NCBI GenBank assembly: GCA_027489375.1
Contig: JAIXZW010000013.1
Coordinates: forward strand, 310,001 to 374,000
From: Paracoccaceae bacterium
GTDB taxonomy: Bacteria; Pseudomonadota; Alphaproteobacteria; Rhodobacterales; Rhodobacteraceae
Direction of reading: 5' to 3'
DNA length: 64,000 nucleotides
Of this stretch, positions 17,640 to 25,408 are shown in pieces (the stretch's first letter is position 1; each line of letters opens with the position of its first letter). The notes under the pieces are model-generated. The model searched no databases, was not told where the DNA came from, and worked only from the letters and a program-made list of their open reading frames with translations. The translations under genes and the position numbers were made by a program.

Positions 17640-18367
17640 AGAACCCGTTCCGATGGCTCCTGTCGCTCGTCTTCATCGCGCAGATGTATCTGGCGATGCT
17701 GGTGCTCGCGCTCGTCTTCCTGGTTCCCGCGATCCTGTCGCGCGATGGTGCCTGGGCGGGTGTCCACACCTATTGCCGCTGGGTCCGCTTCACCGCCCGC
17801 ATCCTCGTCGGTCTCCGCTCCGAAATCCGCGGCGAGGTGCCGGAGGGAGAGGTGCTCATCGCGTCGAAACACCAAAGCTTCTTCGACATCATCCTGATCT
17901 GCTCGGCTGTCCCGCGCCCGAAATTCGTGATGAAGAAAGAACTGAAATGGGCGCCGCTCCTCGGCTGGTATGCTCTGCGCATCGGCTGCATTCCCGTTGA
18001 TCGCGGCAAGAAAGGCCGCGCCATCGCCGAAATGAAACGCGCCGTGGCCGAAGGGGCCAAGGTGCCGGGCCAGTTGATCATCTATCCCCAAGGCACCCGC
18101 GTCGCCCCCGGCGCTACCCTGCCCTACAAGGTGGGCACGGGCATCATCTACGCGCAGATGGGCAAGCCCTGCATTCCGGCGGCCACCAATGTGGGCGTGT
18201 TCTGGCCCCGCCACGGCATCCTGCGCAAGCCGGGCCTTGCGGTCGTGGAATTCCTGCCCGCCATCCCGCCGGGCAAGTCCATGTCCGATTTCATGGCCGA
18301 GATCGAAGCCGTGATCGAACCCGCCTCCGATCGTCTGATGCGCGACGCGGGCTTCAAGGGGCGCTGA
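17636..18367 (+). CDS. plsC: 1-acyl-sn-glycerol-3-phosphate acyltransferase
   Basis: Acylates lysophosphatidic acid to phosphatidic acid at the inner membrane. The 243-residue protein has an N-terminal membrane anchor (WLLSLVFIAQMYLAMLVLALVFLVPAIL), motif I SKHQSFFD (the HxxxxD catalytic pair), motif II around GCIPVDRGKKGRA, motif III IYPQGTR (Q replacing the more common E) and a final IPAATNVGVFW block. It is translationally coupled to ftsX, linking phospholipid synthesis to division genes in one operon. Confidence 0.93.
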   Translation: MKNPFRWLLSLVFIAQMYLAMLVLALVFLVPAILSRDGAWAGVHTYCRWVRFTARILVGLRSEIRGEVPEGEVLIASKHQSFFDIILICSAVPRPKFVMKKELKWAPLLGWYALRIGCIPVDRGKKGRAIAEMKRAVAEGAKVPGQLIIYPQGTRVAPGATLPYKVGTGIIYAQMGKPCIPAATNVGVFWPRHGILRKPGLAVVEFLPAIPPGKSMSDFMAEIEAVIEPASDRLMRDAGFKGR

Positions 18368-18375
18368 TCCCGCCC

Positions 18376-18397
18376 TTTCACCTTGGCCCAAATACTC
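18376..18397 (+). repeat. CAAATACTC-type intergenic element (short copy)
   Basis: TTTCACCTTGGCCCAAATACTC begins 8 bases after the plsC stop and lies between convergent genes. It matches the elements at 9067 and 38994 but lacks the G-rich hairpin. Confidence 0.65.
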
Positions 18398-18436
18398 ATT
18401 CTGCCGCGCCAGCCCTTCCCCGCGGGGTGGCATCCG

Positions 18437-19834
18437 TCACGCCTCGAACCGCGTCGCACCCCGCCGCTTTTCATCGACGGGCTGCGACAGCACCACCGCC
18501 TGATGCGCCCGCTGGTCACAGCCCTGACGCGGGCAGATGCGGCAGTTGATCCCCACCTCGGTCATCGCCGCGCCCGACACCGCGAATTGCTCGGCATAGC
18601 CGATCTCGGCGGCATGTTCGACCGCACAGCCCATCGCCACCGCCAGACGGTTGTCCTGCCGGTGCCGCGCCCAGGTCGGGCGGTCCACGGTGCGCGAAAA
18701 GACGAAGAACTGCGACCGGTCCGGCATCTCGACGAATTGCGGCACGATCCGCCCCGGCGTGCGGAAACTGGTGTGAACGTCCAGCCGCGGACAAGCCCCG
18801 CCATGTTCGGCCAGATGGAACCCCGTCGCGTTGAAGCGCTTCGTCACGTTCCCGCCCTTGTCGATCCGCATGAAGAAGAACGGCACCCCCTGCGCCCCTT
18901 CGCGCTGCAAGGTCGTGGCACGGTGGCAGGCCTGCTCGAAGCTGACCCCGAACCGCGTGGCGATATGGTCGAGGTCGTATTTCGTCGCCCGCGCCTCGGC
19001 GAGAAAGGCGTCATAGGGCATCAGCACCGCAGCGGCGAAATAGTTCGCCAATTCCACCCGCAACCGCGCCATCCCCCGCGCGTCCGAAATCCCTGACCGC
19101 ACGACCAGACTGTCCAGCAGCCCCCGCCGCTCCAGCAGCCCCGCCATATGCACAAGCTGGAATGTCCGGTTCGTGTGGTCCAGCGCTTCCGAAAGCAGGA
19201 TCTCGTGCCGCCCTTCGTCATATTGCCGCAGCGTGCCGGGCAAATCCTCGACCCGCACCAGCCGAACCACCACGCCGACCCGTTCGCGCAACCGCCGCTT
19301 CAGCGCCACGTAAATCTCGTCCGGCTCGACCTGCTGGCCCTCCCAGAACCCCTCCGCCGCCTCTTCCAGCTCGCGGAAGTGGTTCCGGTGCCGCCGGAAC
19401 TCGTTATGCACCGCCGCTTCCGGCGATGCGGCAAGCGATGGCGCCTCGCCTTCGGAAAGTGACAAAAGCTGATCCGTCGCCGCCTGATAGGCCCGGTGCA
19501 ACCGCAGGAAGGATGTCACAAGCGCAGGCGCATGGACGAGTGACGCCCGCATCTGTGTCAGGTCGGGCCGCACTTCGGCAAAAAGCGGGTCCTGCATCAC
19601 CGCCCGCAAATCGGCAAGCTGGCTGGTCCCGTCATCGTCCGCCAGATCGCGCCAATCGACGCCATAAACCTCGAACATCCGCAGCATCACCGCCACGGAC
19701 ACCGATCTTTCGTTATTTTCCAAAAGGTTGACATAGGACGCGCTGATCCCCAGCGCCTTTGCCATCTGCTGCTGCGTCTCGCCACGCTCCAGCCGCAAGC
19801 GGCGCAAATGCGGCCCGATGAAGGTTTTCTGCAT
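18437..19834 (-). CDS. XRE-family regulator with IrrE-like domain (ScfR/RamB/PccR type)
   Basis: A transcription factor of the short-chain fatty-acyl regulator group. The N-terminal helix-turn-helix (IGPHLRRLRLERGETQQQMAKALGISASYVNLLENNERSVSV) is followed by a central IrrE/ImmA-like region (~160-290: NRTFQLVHMAGLLERR, ANYFAAAVLMPYDAFL; no HEXXH metal site) and a C-terminal domain with CRICPRQGCDQR, a cysteine cluster found in RamB-like proteins. I use the ATG at 19834 (465 residues); a GTG at 19846 is in frame. Relatives sense acyl-CoA and control glyoxylate, propionyl-CoA or acetate genes. Here it faces the sgaA-mcl-mtkAB operon across a region with an inverted repeat, making that operon the likely target. 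Confidence 0.88.
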   Translation of the reverse strand: MQKTFIGPHLRRLRLERGETQQQMAKALGISASYVNLLENNERSVSVAVMLRMFEVYGVDWRDLADDDGTSQLADLRAVMQDPLFAEVRPDLTQMRASLVHAPALVTSFLRLHRAYQAATDQLLSLSEGEAPSLAASPEAAVHNEFRRHRNHFRELEEAAEGFWEGQQVEPDEIYVALKRRLRERVGVVVRLVRVEDLPGTLRQYDEGRHEILLSEALDHTNRTFQLVHMAGLLERRGLLDSLVVRSGISDARGMARLRVELANYFAAAVLMPYDAFLAEARATKYDLDHIATRFGVSFEQACHRATTLQREGAQGVPFFFMRIDKGGNVTKRFNATGFHLAEHGGACPRLDVHTSFRTPGRIVPQFVEMPDRSQFFVFSRTVDRPTWARHRQDNRLAVAMGCAVEHAAEIGYAEQFAVSGAAMTEVGINCRICPRQGCDQRAHQAVVLSQPVDEKRRGATRFEA

Positions 19835-19862
19835 ACCGTCGCACACATTGCCCGTTTCGTTG

Positions 19863-19898
19863 TGTTTACAATATTACAAATTCTTCTATCTGTAAACA
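19863..19898. promoter_or_regulatory. TGTTTACA-N20-TGTAAACA inverted repeat (putative operator)
   Basis: Perfect 8-bp arms at 19863-19870 and 19891-19898, 28 bp centre to centre, with an extra TTACAA copy at 19875. It lies 29 bases upstream of the ScfR-like start and 86 bases before sgaA, the only strongly A+T-rich part of this divergent region. It probably binds the adjacent regulator. Confidence 0.55.
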
Positions 19899-19984
19899 TT
19901 CGCACTCACAGCGAAACCCGCTTTCATTTTGCACAAATTCTCATCGGTGCCAGAACGCTTTCAACCAGCGGGAGGACACGCGAC

Positions 19985-21199
19985 ATGAAGACCGGAACCC
20001 AGCATCTTTACATCCCCGGCCCGACCAATGTGCCGGAGGCCGTGCGTCAGGCCATGATCGTGCCGATGCAGGACCACCGCGCCCCCGACTTCGGCGATCT
20101 GACGATGGGCCTGTTCAGCGACCTGAAGACCATCTTCAAAACCGAAACCGGCCGCGTCATGATGTTCCCCGGTTCCGGCACCGGCTGCTGGGAAGCGGCG
20201 ATCACCAACACGCTGAACCCCGGCGACCGCGTGCTGATGGCCCGCCACGGCCAGTTCTCGCACCTCTGGATCGAGATGGCGAAGAAACTCGGCCTCGACG
20301 TGGAAGTGGTCGATGTCGCTTGGGGCGCGGGCGTTCCGGTCAACGAATTCGCCCGCATCCTTGGCAATGACCGCCACGGCAAGATCAAGGCGGTCTTCGT
20401 CACCCACAACGAAACCGCAACCGGCGTCACCTCGGATGTCGCCCTCGTCCGCCGCGCGCTGGACGAAGCGTTCCACGATGCCCTCCTTTTCGTCGACGGT
20501 GTCTCCTCCATCGCCTGCATCGACTTCCGCATGGACGAATGGGGCGTCGACCTCGCCGTGACCGGCACGCAAAAGGGCTTCATGCTTCCCGCGGGCCTCG
20601 GCATGGTCGGCGTCTCGCCCAAGGCGATGGCGGCGGCAGAGCGGAACACGATGAAGCGCTGCTTCTTCGACTTTGCCGACATGGCCAAGATGAACGACAC
20701 GGGCTACTTCCCCTACACGCCCCCGACCCAGCTTCTGCACGGTCTGCGCAAATCGCTCGACCGTATGCTGGACGAAGGGCAGGACGTGACGCACGCCCGC
20801 CACCGCCGCCTTGCCACGGGCGTCCGCGCCGCCGTGGCGGCTTGGGGGCTGGAGCTTTGCGCCGAACACCCCTCGCTCTACTCCGACACCGTCTCGGCGA
20901 TCCGCGTCCCCGTCGGCGTCGATGCCCGCGAAGTCATCAAGACCGCCTATGACCGCTACAACTGCTCGCTCGGCTCGGGTCTCGGCCAGCTCAACGGCAA
21001 GGTCTTCCGCATCGGCCACCTTGGCGACCTGAACGAGGGCATGTGCCTCACCGCCATCTCCATCGCGGAAATGTCGCTTGCCGCCGCTGGCGCACAGATC
21101 CGCTTCGGATCGGGCGTCGCCGCCGCGCAAGAGGTCTATGCCGAACCCGTGGCGCGCGCCGTGCAGCGTAACGCCGCCGCCCGCATCGCCGCCGAATAA
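19985..21199 (+). CDS. sgaA: Serine-glyoxylate aminotransferase
   Basis: Transfers the amino group of serine to glyoxylate giving hydroxypyruvate and glycine, an entry reaction of the serine cycle for C1 assimilation. ATG at 19985 follows GGGAGGA, giving 404 residues (MKTGTQHLYIPGPTNVPEAV). Family features: GSGTGCWEAAITNTLNPGD, HNETATGVTSDV, DGVSSIACIDFRMDEWGVD and the PLP-binding lysine in TGTQKGFMLPAG. First gene of a four-gene cassette with mcl, mtkA and mtkB. The ORF-track start at 19808 runs through the operator region and is rejected. Confidence 0.94.
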   Translation: MKTGTQHLYIPGPTNVPEAVRQAMIVPMQDHRAPDFGDLTMGLFSDLKTIFKTETGRVMMFPGSGTGCWEAAITNTLNPGDRVLMARHGQFSHLWIEMAKKLGLDVEVVDVAWGAGVPVNEFARILGNDRHGKIKAVFVTHNETATGVTSDVALVRRALDEAFHDALLFVDGVSSIACIDFRMDEWGVDLAVTGTQKGFMLPAGLGMVGVSPKAMAAAERNTMKRCFFDFADMAKMNDTGYFPYTPPTQLLHGLRKSLDRMLDEGQDVTHARHRRLATGVRAAVAAWGLELCAEHPSLYSDTVSAIRVPVGVDAREVIKTAYDRYNCSLGSGLGQLNGKVFRIGHLGDLNEGMCLTAISIAEMSLAAAGAQIRFGSGVAAAQEVYAEPVARAVQRNAAARIAAE

Positions 21200-21219
21200 G
21201 CCGAACCCATAGGAAAATC

Positions 21220-22158
21220 ATGTCCCACACGCTTTACCCGCTGCGGCGTCAACGCCTGCAGCGCTCGGAACTCGCTGTCCCTGCGTCAAACCCGACGATG
21301 ATCGACAAGGCTGCCGCAGGACCCGCCGATTACGTCTTCCTCGACCTCGAAGACGCGGTCGCCCCGCCGGAAAAGGAACAGGCCCGCAAGAACTGCATCC
21401 AGGCGCTCAACGACATCGACTGGGCCGCCGAGGGCAAGACGGTTTCCGTCCGCATCAACGGCCTTGATACGCATTACATGTATCGGGATGTGGTCGATGT
21501 GATGGAACAGGCCGGTTCCCGCGTCCATACGCTCTTGGTGCCCAAGGTCGGCGTGCGCGACGACCTTTACATGGTCGAAGCGATGGTCAACCAGATCGAA
21601 CAGGCCAAGGGCTACACCACCCGTGTGGGGCTGGAAGCGTTGATCGAAACCGCGCTCGGCATGGCCAACGTCGAATCCATCGCCCAATTCGGTGGCCGTC
21701 TCGAAGCGCTTCACTTCGGCGTGGCCGATTACGCCGCCTCGATGCGCGCCCGCACCACCAACATCGGCGGCCTGAACCCCCACTACCCCGGCGACCAATG
21801 GCACGCCGCCATCTCGCGCATGGTCATCGCCTGCCGCGCCTATGGCCTGCGCGCCATCGACGGCCCGTTCGGCGATTTCTCGGACCCCGAAGGCTACAAA
21901 GAGGGCGCACGCCGCGCCGCCGCCCTTGGCTGCGAAGGCAAATGGGCCATCCACCCCTCGCAGGTTTCGATGGCCAACGAAGTCTTCAGCCCCACCGATG
22001 CCGAAGTCACCAAGGCCAAGCGCATCATCGAGGAACTGAAGATCGCGGAATCCCAAGGCAAGGGCGCCGCCAGCCTCGACGGCAAGATGATCGACGCGGC
22101 CTCGGAAAAGATGGCCCGCAACGTGCTTGTGATCGCAGACGCCATTTCCGGCAAGTGA
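21220..22158 (+). CDS. mcl: L-malyl-CoA/beta-methylmalyl-CoA lyase
   Basis: CitE-fold lyase that cleaves malyl-CoA to glyoxylate and acetyl-CoA and, in many Rhodobacteraceae, methylmalyl-CoA in the ethylmalonyl-CoA pathway. The 312 residues carry [18 protein letters not shown] (metal and CoA site), [27 protein letters not shown] (metal-binding Glu) and the C-terminal WAIHPSQV lid with its aspartate/histidine region. In a cassette with sgaA and mtkAB it is best read as the malyl-CoA lyase of the serine cycle, though dual use is likely. Confidence 0.94.
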   Translation: MSHTLYPLRRQRLQRSELAVPASNPTMIDKAAAGPADYVFLDLEDAVAPPEKEQARKNCIQALNDIDWAAEGKTVSVRINGLDTHYMYRDVVDVMEQAGSRVHTLLVPKVGVRDDLYMVEAMVNQIEQAKGYTTRVGLEALIETALGMANVESIAQFGGRLEALHFGVADYAASMRARTTNIGGLNPHYPGDQWHAAISRMVIACRAYGLRAIDGPFGDFSDPEGYKEGARRAAALGCEGKWAIHPSQVSMANEVFSPTDAEVTKAKRIIEELKIAESQGKGAASLDGKMIDAASEKMARNVLVIADAISGK

Positions 22159-22204
22159 CGGGAAAGGGTGGGCCAAAGGCCCATCCGCCCAAAGGGAGGA
22201 TGAC

Positions 22205-23377
22205 ATGGACATTCACGAATATCAGGCCAAGGAAATCCTCGCCCGCTTCGGCGTGCCGGTCCCCCGTGGCGGACTTGCCTACAGCCCCGAACAGGCGGGC
22301 TACCGCGCCCGCGAACTCGGCGGCTCGGCCTGGGTGGTCAAGGCGCAGATCCACTCCGGCGGACGCGGTGCCGCAGGCGGCGTCAAACTCTGCCGCTCCG
22401 AGGACGAGGTTCAAAGCTTCGCATCCACCCTCTTCGGCAAGCAGCTTGTCACCAAACAGACCGATGCCAACGGCAAGGGCGTCTACCGCCTCTGGGTCGA
22501 AGGGGCCTCGGACATCGCCAAGGAAATGTATCTGGGCTTCGTGCTCGACCGTAAATCCGAACGCATCATGATCGTCGCCTCCGCCCACGGCGGGATGGAG
22601 ATCGAAGACCTCGCCGAATCCGACCCCGACAGCCTCCAGCGCATGACGCTCGACCCCGCAGTCGGCCTGTCCGAGTTTCAGGCCCGCGAACTGGCGTTCA
22701 AACTGGGGCTGAAGGGCGGACAGATCGCGCAGATGGTCACGATCCTGAAAGCCTGCTACCGCGCCTACCGCGACCTCGACGCGGTCATGGTCGAAATCAA
22801 CCCGCTCGTCATCACCGGCAACGGCGACCTCGTGGCGCTCGACGCCAAGATGAGCTTCGACACCAACGCCCTTTTCCGCCGCCCGCAAATCGCCGAACTG
22901 CGCGACCGTTCGCAGGAAGACCCCCGCGAATCCGCCGCGGGGGACTACGGCCTTGCTTACGTCGGGCTTGATGGCGACATCGGCTGCATCATCAACGGCG
23001 CGGGCCTTGCGATGGCCACGATGGACATGATCAAGCTCGCCGGAGGAGAACCCGCCAATTTCCTTGATATTGGCGGCGGGGCCAGCCCCGAGCGGGTAGT
23101 GCGGGCTTTCCGCACGGTGCTGGCCGACCGCAATGTCAGCGTCATCCTCGTCAACATCTTCGCAGGCATCAACCGCTGCGACTGGGTGGCCGAAGGTGTC
23201 GTGCAAGCCTACCGCGAGGTTGGCATGACCATCCCCGTCGTCGTCCGCCTTGCCGGAACCAATGTCGAAGAGGGCAAGAAGATCCTTGCCACCTCCGGCC
23301 TTCCGCTCATCACCGCAGACACGCTGGCCGAGGCCGCCGAAAAGGCCGTCGCGACCCGCATGAAATCCGCAGCCTGA
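22205..23377 (+). CDS. mtkA: Malate-CoA ligase subunit beta (malate thiokinase)
   Basis: ATP-grasp subunit of malate thiokinase, forming malyl-CoA from malate, CoA and ATP. The 390 residues resemble SucC: N-terminal [28 protein letters not shown]-grasp core with [42 protein letters not shown] and [15 protein letters not shown]. By sequence alone it could be succinyl-CoA synthetase; the position directly after mcl and sgaA, with no other TCA genes nearby, makes malate-CoA ligase the better call. A clear ribosome binding site (AAAGGGAGG) precedes the ATG. Confidence 0.9.
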   Translation: MDIHEYQAKEILARFGVPVPRGGLAYSPEQAGYRARELGGSAWVVKAQIHSGGRGAAGGVKLCRSEDEVQSFASTLFGKQLVTKQTDANGKGVYRLWVEGASDIAKEMYLGFVLDRKSERIMIVASAHGGMEIEDLAESDPDSLQRMTLDPAVGLSEFQARELAFKLGLKGGQIAQMVTILKACYRAYRDLDAVMVEINPLVITGNGDLVALDAKMSFDTNALFRRPQIAELRDRSQEDPRESAAGDYGLAYVGLDGDIGCIINGAGLAMATMDMIKLAGGEPANFLDIGGGASPERVVRAFRTVLADRNVSVILVNIFAGINRCDWVAEGVVQAYREVGMTIPVVVRLAGTNVEEGKKILATSGLPLITADTLAEAAEKAVATRMKSAA

Positions 23378-23388
23378 AGGGAAACGTC

Positions 23389-24288
23389 ATGGCGATCCTC
23401 ATCACCGAAAAGACCCGCGTCATCGTTCAGGGCATGTCGGGCCGCATCGGCCAGTTCCACGCGCAGGACATGATCAAGCACGGCACCAATGTCGTGGGCG
23501 GCGTGACCCCCGGCAAAGGCGGCGAAACCCTGCTCGGCCGCCCGCTCTTCAACACCGTCCGCGAAGCGGTCGAGGCGACGGGGGCCGAAGCCAGCCTCGT
23601 CTTCGTCCCCCCGCCCTTTGCGGCGGACGCGATCATGGAAGCGGCAGACGCAGGCATCAAGACCGCCGTCTGCGTCACCGACGGTATCCCGTCGCAGGAC
23701 ATGATGCTGGTGAAGCGCTTCCTCAAGCGCTACCCCTCCGAACGCAAGATGCGCCTGATCGGCCCGAACTGCGCGGGCATCATCTCGCCCGGCAAGGGCT
23801 TCATGGGCATCATGCCGCCCCACATCTACATGCCGGGACGCATCGGCATCGTCGGCCGCTCCGGCACCTTGGGCTATGAAGCCGCATCCCAGATGAAAGC
23901 CCTCGGCATCGGCATCTCCACATCCGTGGGCATCGGCGGCGACCCGATCAACGGCTCCAGCTTCCGCGACATCCTCGAACTCTTCGAGAATGACCCCGAA
24001 ACCGATGCCGTCATGATGATCGGCGAAATCGGCGGCCCGCAGGAAGCCGAAGCAGCACTTTACGCCCGCAACTTCATGAAAAAGCCGGTCGTGGCCTATA
24101 TCGCGGGCCTCTCCGCACCCAAGGGCCGCAAGATGGGCCATGCGGGGGCGATCATCTCGGCCTTCGGCGAAAGCGCGCAGGAAAAGGTCGAGATCCTTTC
24201 CGCCGCGGGCATCACCATAGCCCCGAACCCGTCCTCGATGGGCGAGACGATGGCCGCCGTCCTCGCATCGCGCCGCGCAGCGGCCTGA
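23389..24288 (+). CDS. mtkB: Malate-CoA ligase subunit alpha (malate thiokinase)
   Basis: CoA-binding subunit partnering MtkA. The 299 residues show VIVQGMSGRIGQFHAQDM (CoA-binding Rossmann region), GPNCAGIISPGKGFMGIMP, and the phosphohistidine site GRKMGHAGAI (~residues 245-254). It follows mtkA by 11 bases with AAGGGAAAC as ribosome binding site, and a strong terminator ends the operon 38 bases after the stop. Substrate assignment rests on context, as for mtkA. Confidence 0.9.
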   Translation: MAILITEKTRVIVQGMSGRIGQFHAQDMIKHGTNVVGGVTPGKGGETLLGRPLFNTVREAVEATGAEASLVFVPPPFAADAIMEAADAGIKTAVCVTDGIPSQDMMLVKRFLKRYPSERKMRLIGPNCAGIISPGKGFMGIMPPHIYMPGRIGIVGRSGTLGYEAASQMKALGIGISTSVGIGGDPINGSSFRDILELFENDPETDAVMMIGEIGGPQEAEAALYARNFMKKPVVAYIAGLSAPKGRKMGHAGAIISAFGESAQEKVEILSAAGITIAPNPSSMGETMAAVLASRRAAA

Positions 24289-24325
24289 TACGGGCATTCC
24301 ATGGTTTCCCAACCCTGACCTGTAA

Positions 24326-24354
24326 GGGCGGCCCCGCAAAGGCCGCCCCTTTTT
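24326..24354 (+). terminator. Rho-independent terminator of the sgaA-mcl-mtkAB operon
   Basis: GGGCGGCC-ccgcaaa-GGCCGCCC followed by CTTTTT; 8-bp GC stem, 7-nt loop. The T run touches the stop codon of the convergent kinase gene. Confidence 0.93.
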
Positions 24355-24998
24355 CATCCGTTCCGCAGCCGGAAATCCGCCCCGCCGCTTTCGGCCATCA
24401 CCATCCGCCCGTTCGGCAGATCGTTCCCGTCCAGCTTCCAGTCGATCTCCTCGGGCGTCAGCTTGTAATGCACCCACCGCGCCCGCAGCCGTTCGCGCAG
24501 CACCGCCTCCGGCACATCGACCAGCACCGCCACGTCGAACATCGGCCGCAGCCGCGCCCAAGGCTCGCGCTGCATCAAAAGGTAATTCCCCTCCACCACG
24601 ATCACCGGCACATCGGCGGAAATCAACCGCGCCCCCGCCCGCGCAATCTCGATATCGCGGTCGAAGACGGGAACGGCGACGAAGTCCTCGTCCCGCGCCC
24701 GAATGCGCTTGAGCGTATGGTAAAGCCCGCCCACGTCGAAGGTTTCGGGCGCGCCCTTCCGTGGCCGCAACCCCGCAGGCACCAGATGCAGGTCGTCGTA
24801 ATGATAGCCATCCATCGGCAGCACCGCCGCCATGCCCGCCGCCCGAGCGTTCAGATCCTCTACGATCCGTTCCGCCACGGTTGACTTGCCCGATCCCGGC
24901 GGCCCCGCCACCGCCGCCACCACGCGCCCCGCCCCGGCGCGTTTTGCAAGCATATCGGCCAAAGCTGCCAAATCCACGTATTCCACGGCTTTCCCCAT
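24354..24998 (-). CDS. P-loop nucleoside/pantothenate-kinase-like protein
   Basis: A 214-residue small-molecule kinase of the uridine kinase/pantothenate kinase/YggC group. Walker A is AGPPGSGKST (~residues 32-41); then PMDGYHYDDLHL (the substrate-site aspartate motif), GAPETFDVGGLYHTL, VPVFDRDIEIA and VIVVEGNYLLM. C-terminal ARWVHYKLTPEEID may form the lid. Relatives phosphorylate pantothenate, uridine or fructose; the substrate here cannot be decided. It is convergent with mtkB and separated from imuB upstream by a 410-bp region containing a tiny ORF and an RNA-like fold. Confidence 0.8.
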   Translation of the reverse strand: MGKAVEYVDLAALADMLAKRAGAGRVVAAVAGPPGSGKSTVAERIVEDLNARAAGMAAVLPMDGYHYDDLHLVPAGLRPRKGAPETFDVGGLYHTLKRIRARDEDFVAVPVFDRDIEIARAGARLISADVPVIVVEGNYLLMQREPWARLRPMFDVAVLVDVPEAVLRERLRARWVHYKLTPEEIDWKLDGNDLPNGRMVMAESGGADFRLRNG

Positions 24999-25079
24999 CC
25001 CGTCACGACCCTTCGGCCCAAGCCTAGCCGATTGTTCCCGCCCCCGCCACGGCCCCGCATCGCAGGGCAGGGGGGCGAT

Positions 25080-25158
25080 GGGCTGACCGACCGGCCGGTG
25101 TGTGGTACTCCGCTCCCGAGGGGACAGGTAAGCGGTCGCGCCGACGGTCGATCAGCCC
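25080..25158. ncRNA. Candidate structured RNA or regulatory hairpin
   Basis: GGGCTGACCGACC (25080-25092) pairs with GGTCGATCAGCCC (25146-25158) at 12 of 13 positions, enclosing an inner CCGCT/AGCGG hairpin (25110-25135); TTT follows on the plus strand. It does not contain the conserved cores of SRP RNA, RNase P RNA or tmRNA. Whether it is transcribed, and from which strand, is unknown. Confidence 0.3.
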
Positions 25159-25197
25159 TTTCGGCCCGGCGAGAACAGGCCGGACCGAACAGCGTCC

Positions 25198-25281
25198 CTA
25201 ACGGCGTGCACGCGCCGCGTCGGGGGTTTCGGGTCTTTCAAAGAGTCGAATGATCATCGCAATCACTGCACTGCTGAACAT
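25198..25281 (-). CDS. Possible 27-residue small protein
   Basis: Too short for the ORF track. The minus-strand ATG at 25281 is preceded by GGGAGGAAGCTGCC, a near-perfect Shine-Dalgarno with 7-base spacing, the main argument that it is translated. The product MFSSAVIAMIIRLFERPET... has a short hydrophobic stretch followed by a charged, arginine-rich tail, suggestive of a small membrane-associated peptide. It lies between imuB and the kinase gene, same strand as both. No family is recognised; it could also be a leader peptide for the structured region downstream. Confidence 0.45.
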   Translation of the reverse strand: MFSSAVIAMIIRLFERPETPDAARARR

Positions 25282-25366
25282 GGCAGCTTCCTCCCATAAG
25301 CGACCCCGAAACGGTGCCGCAGGTTAACCAATGTCACTTGGTCCGATTCGCGGCTGTTCCGTGGGG

Positions 25367-25406
25367 AACAAGGCGACTGGGAAACAAGGCGACTGGGGAA
25401 ACAAGG
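25367..25406. repeat. Short tandem repeat at the 3' end of imuB
   Basis: AACAAGGCGACTGGGA (16 bp), AACAAGGCGACTGGGGA (17 bp), then a partial AACAAGG, ending 2 bases before the imuB stop codon. About 2.4 copies. No function is evident. Confidence 0.75.
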
Positions 25407-25408
25407 AT

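Larger units (their letters stand above)
24999..25408. other. 410-bp region between imuB and the kinase gene
   Basis: Contains, from left to right, a structured inverted-repeat region (25080-25158), a second small hairpin (CCCGGC...GCCGG, ~25163-25186), a 27-codon minus-strand ORF with a strong ribosome binding site (25198-25281), and a short tandem repeat (25367-25406). The larger ORF-track entries across it (25263-26123, 25032-25253) are shadows or lack support. Confidence 0.6.

Noticed and set aside
22205-24288. sucCD (succinyl-CoA synthetase) assignment for the mtkAB genes
   Set aside because: The sequences are homologous, but the tight linkage to sgaA and mcl and the absence of sucAB/mdh neighbours favour malate-CoA ligase.
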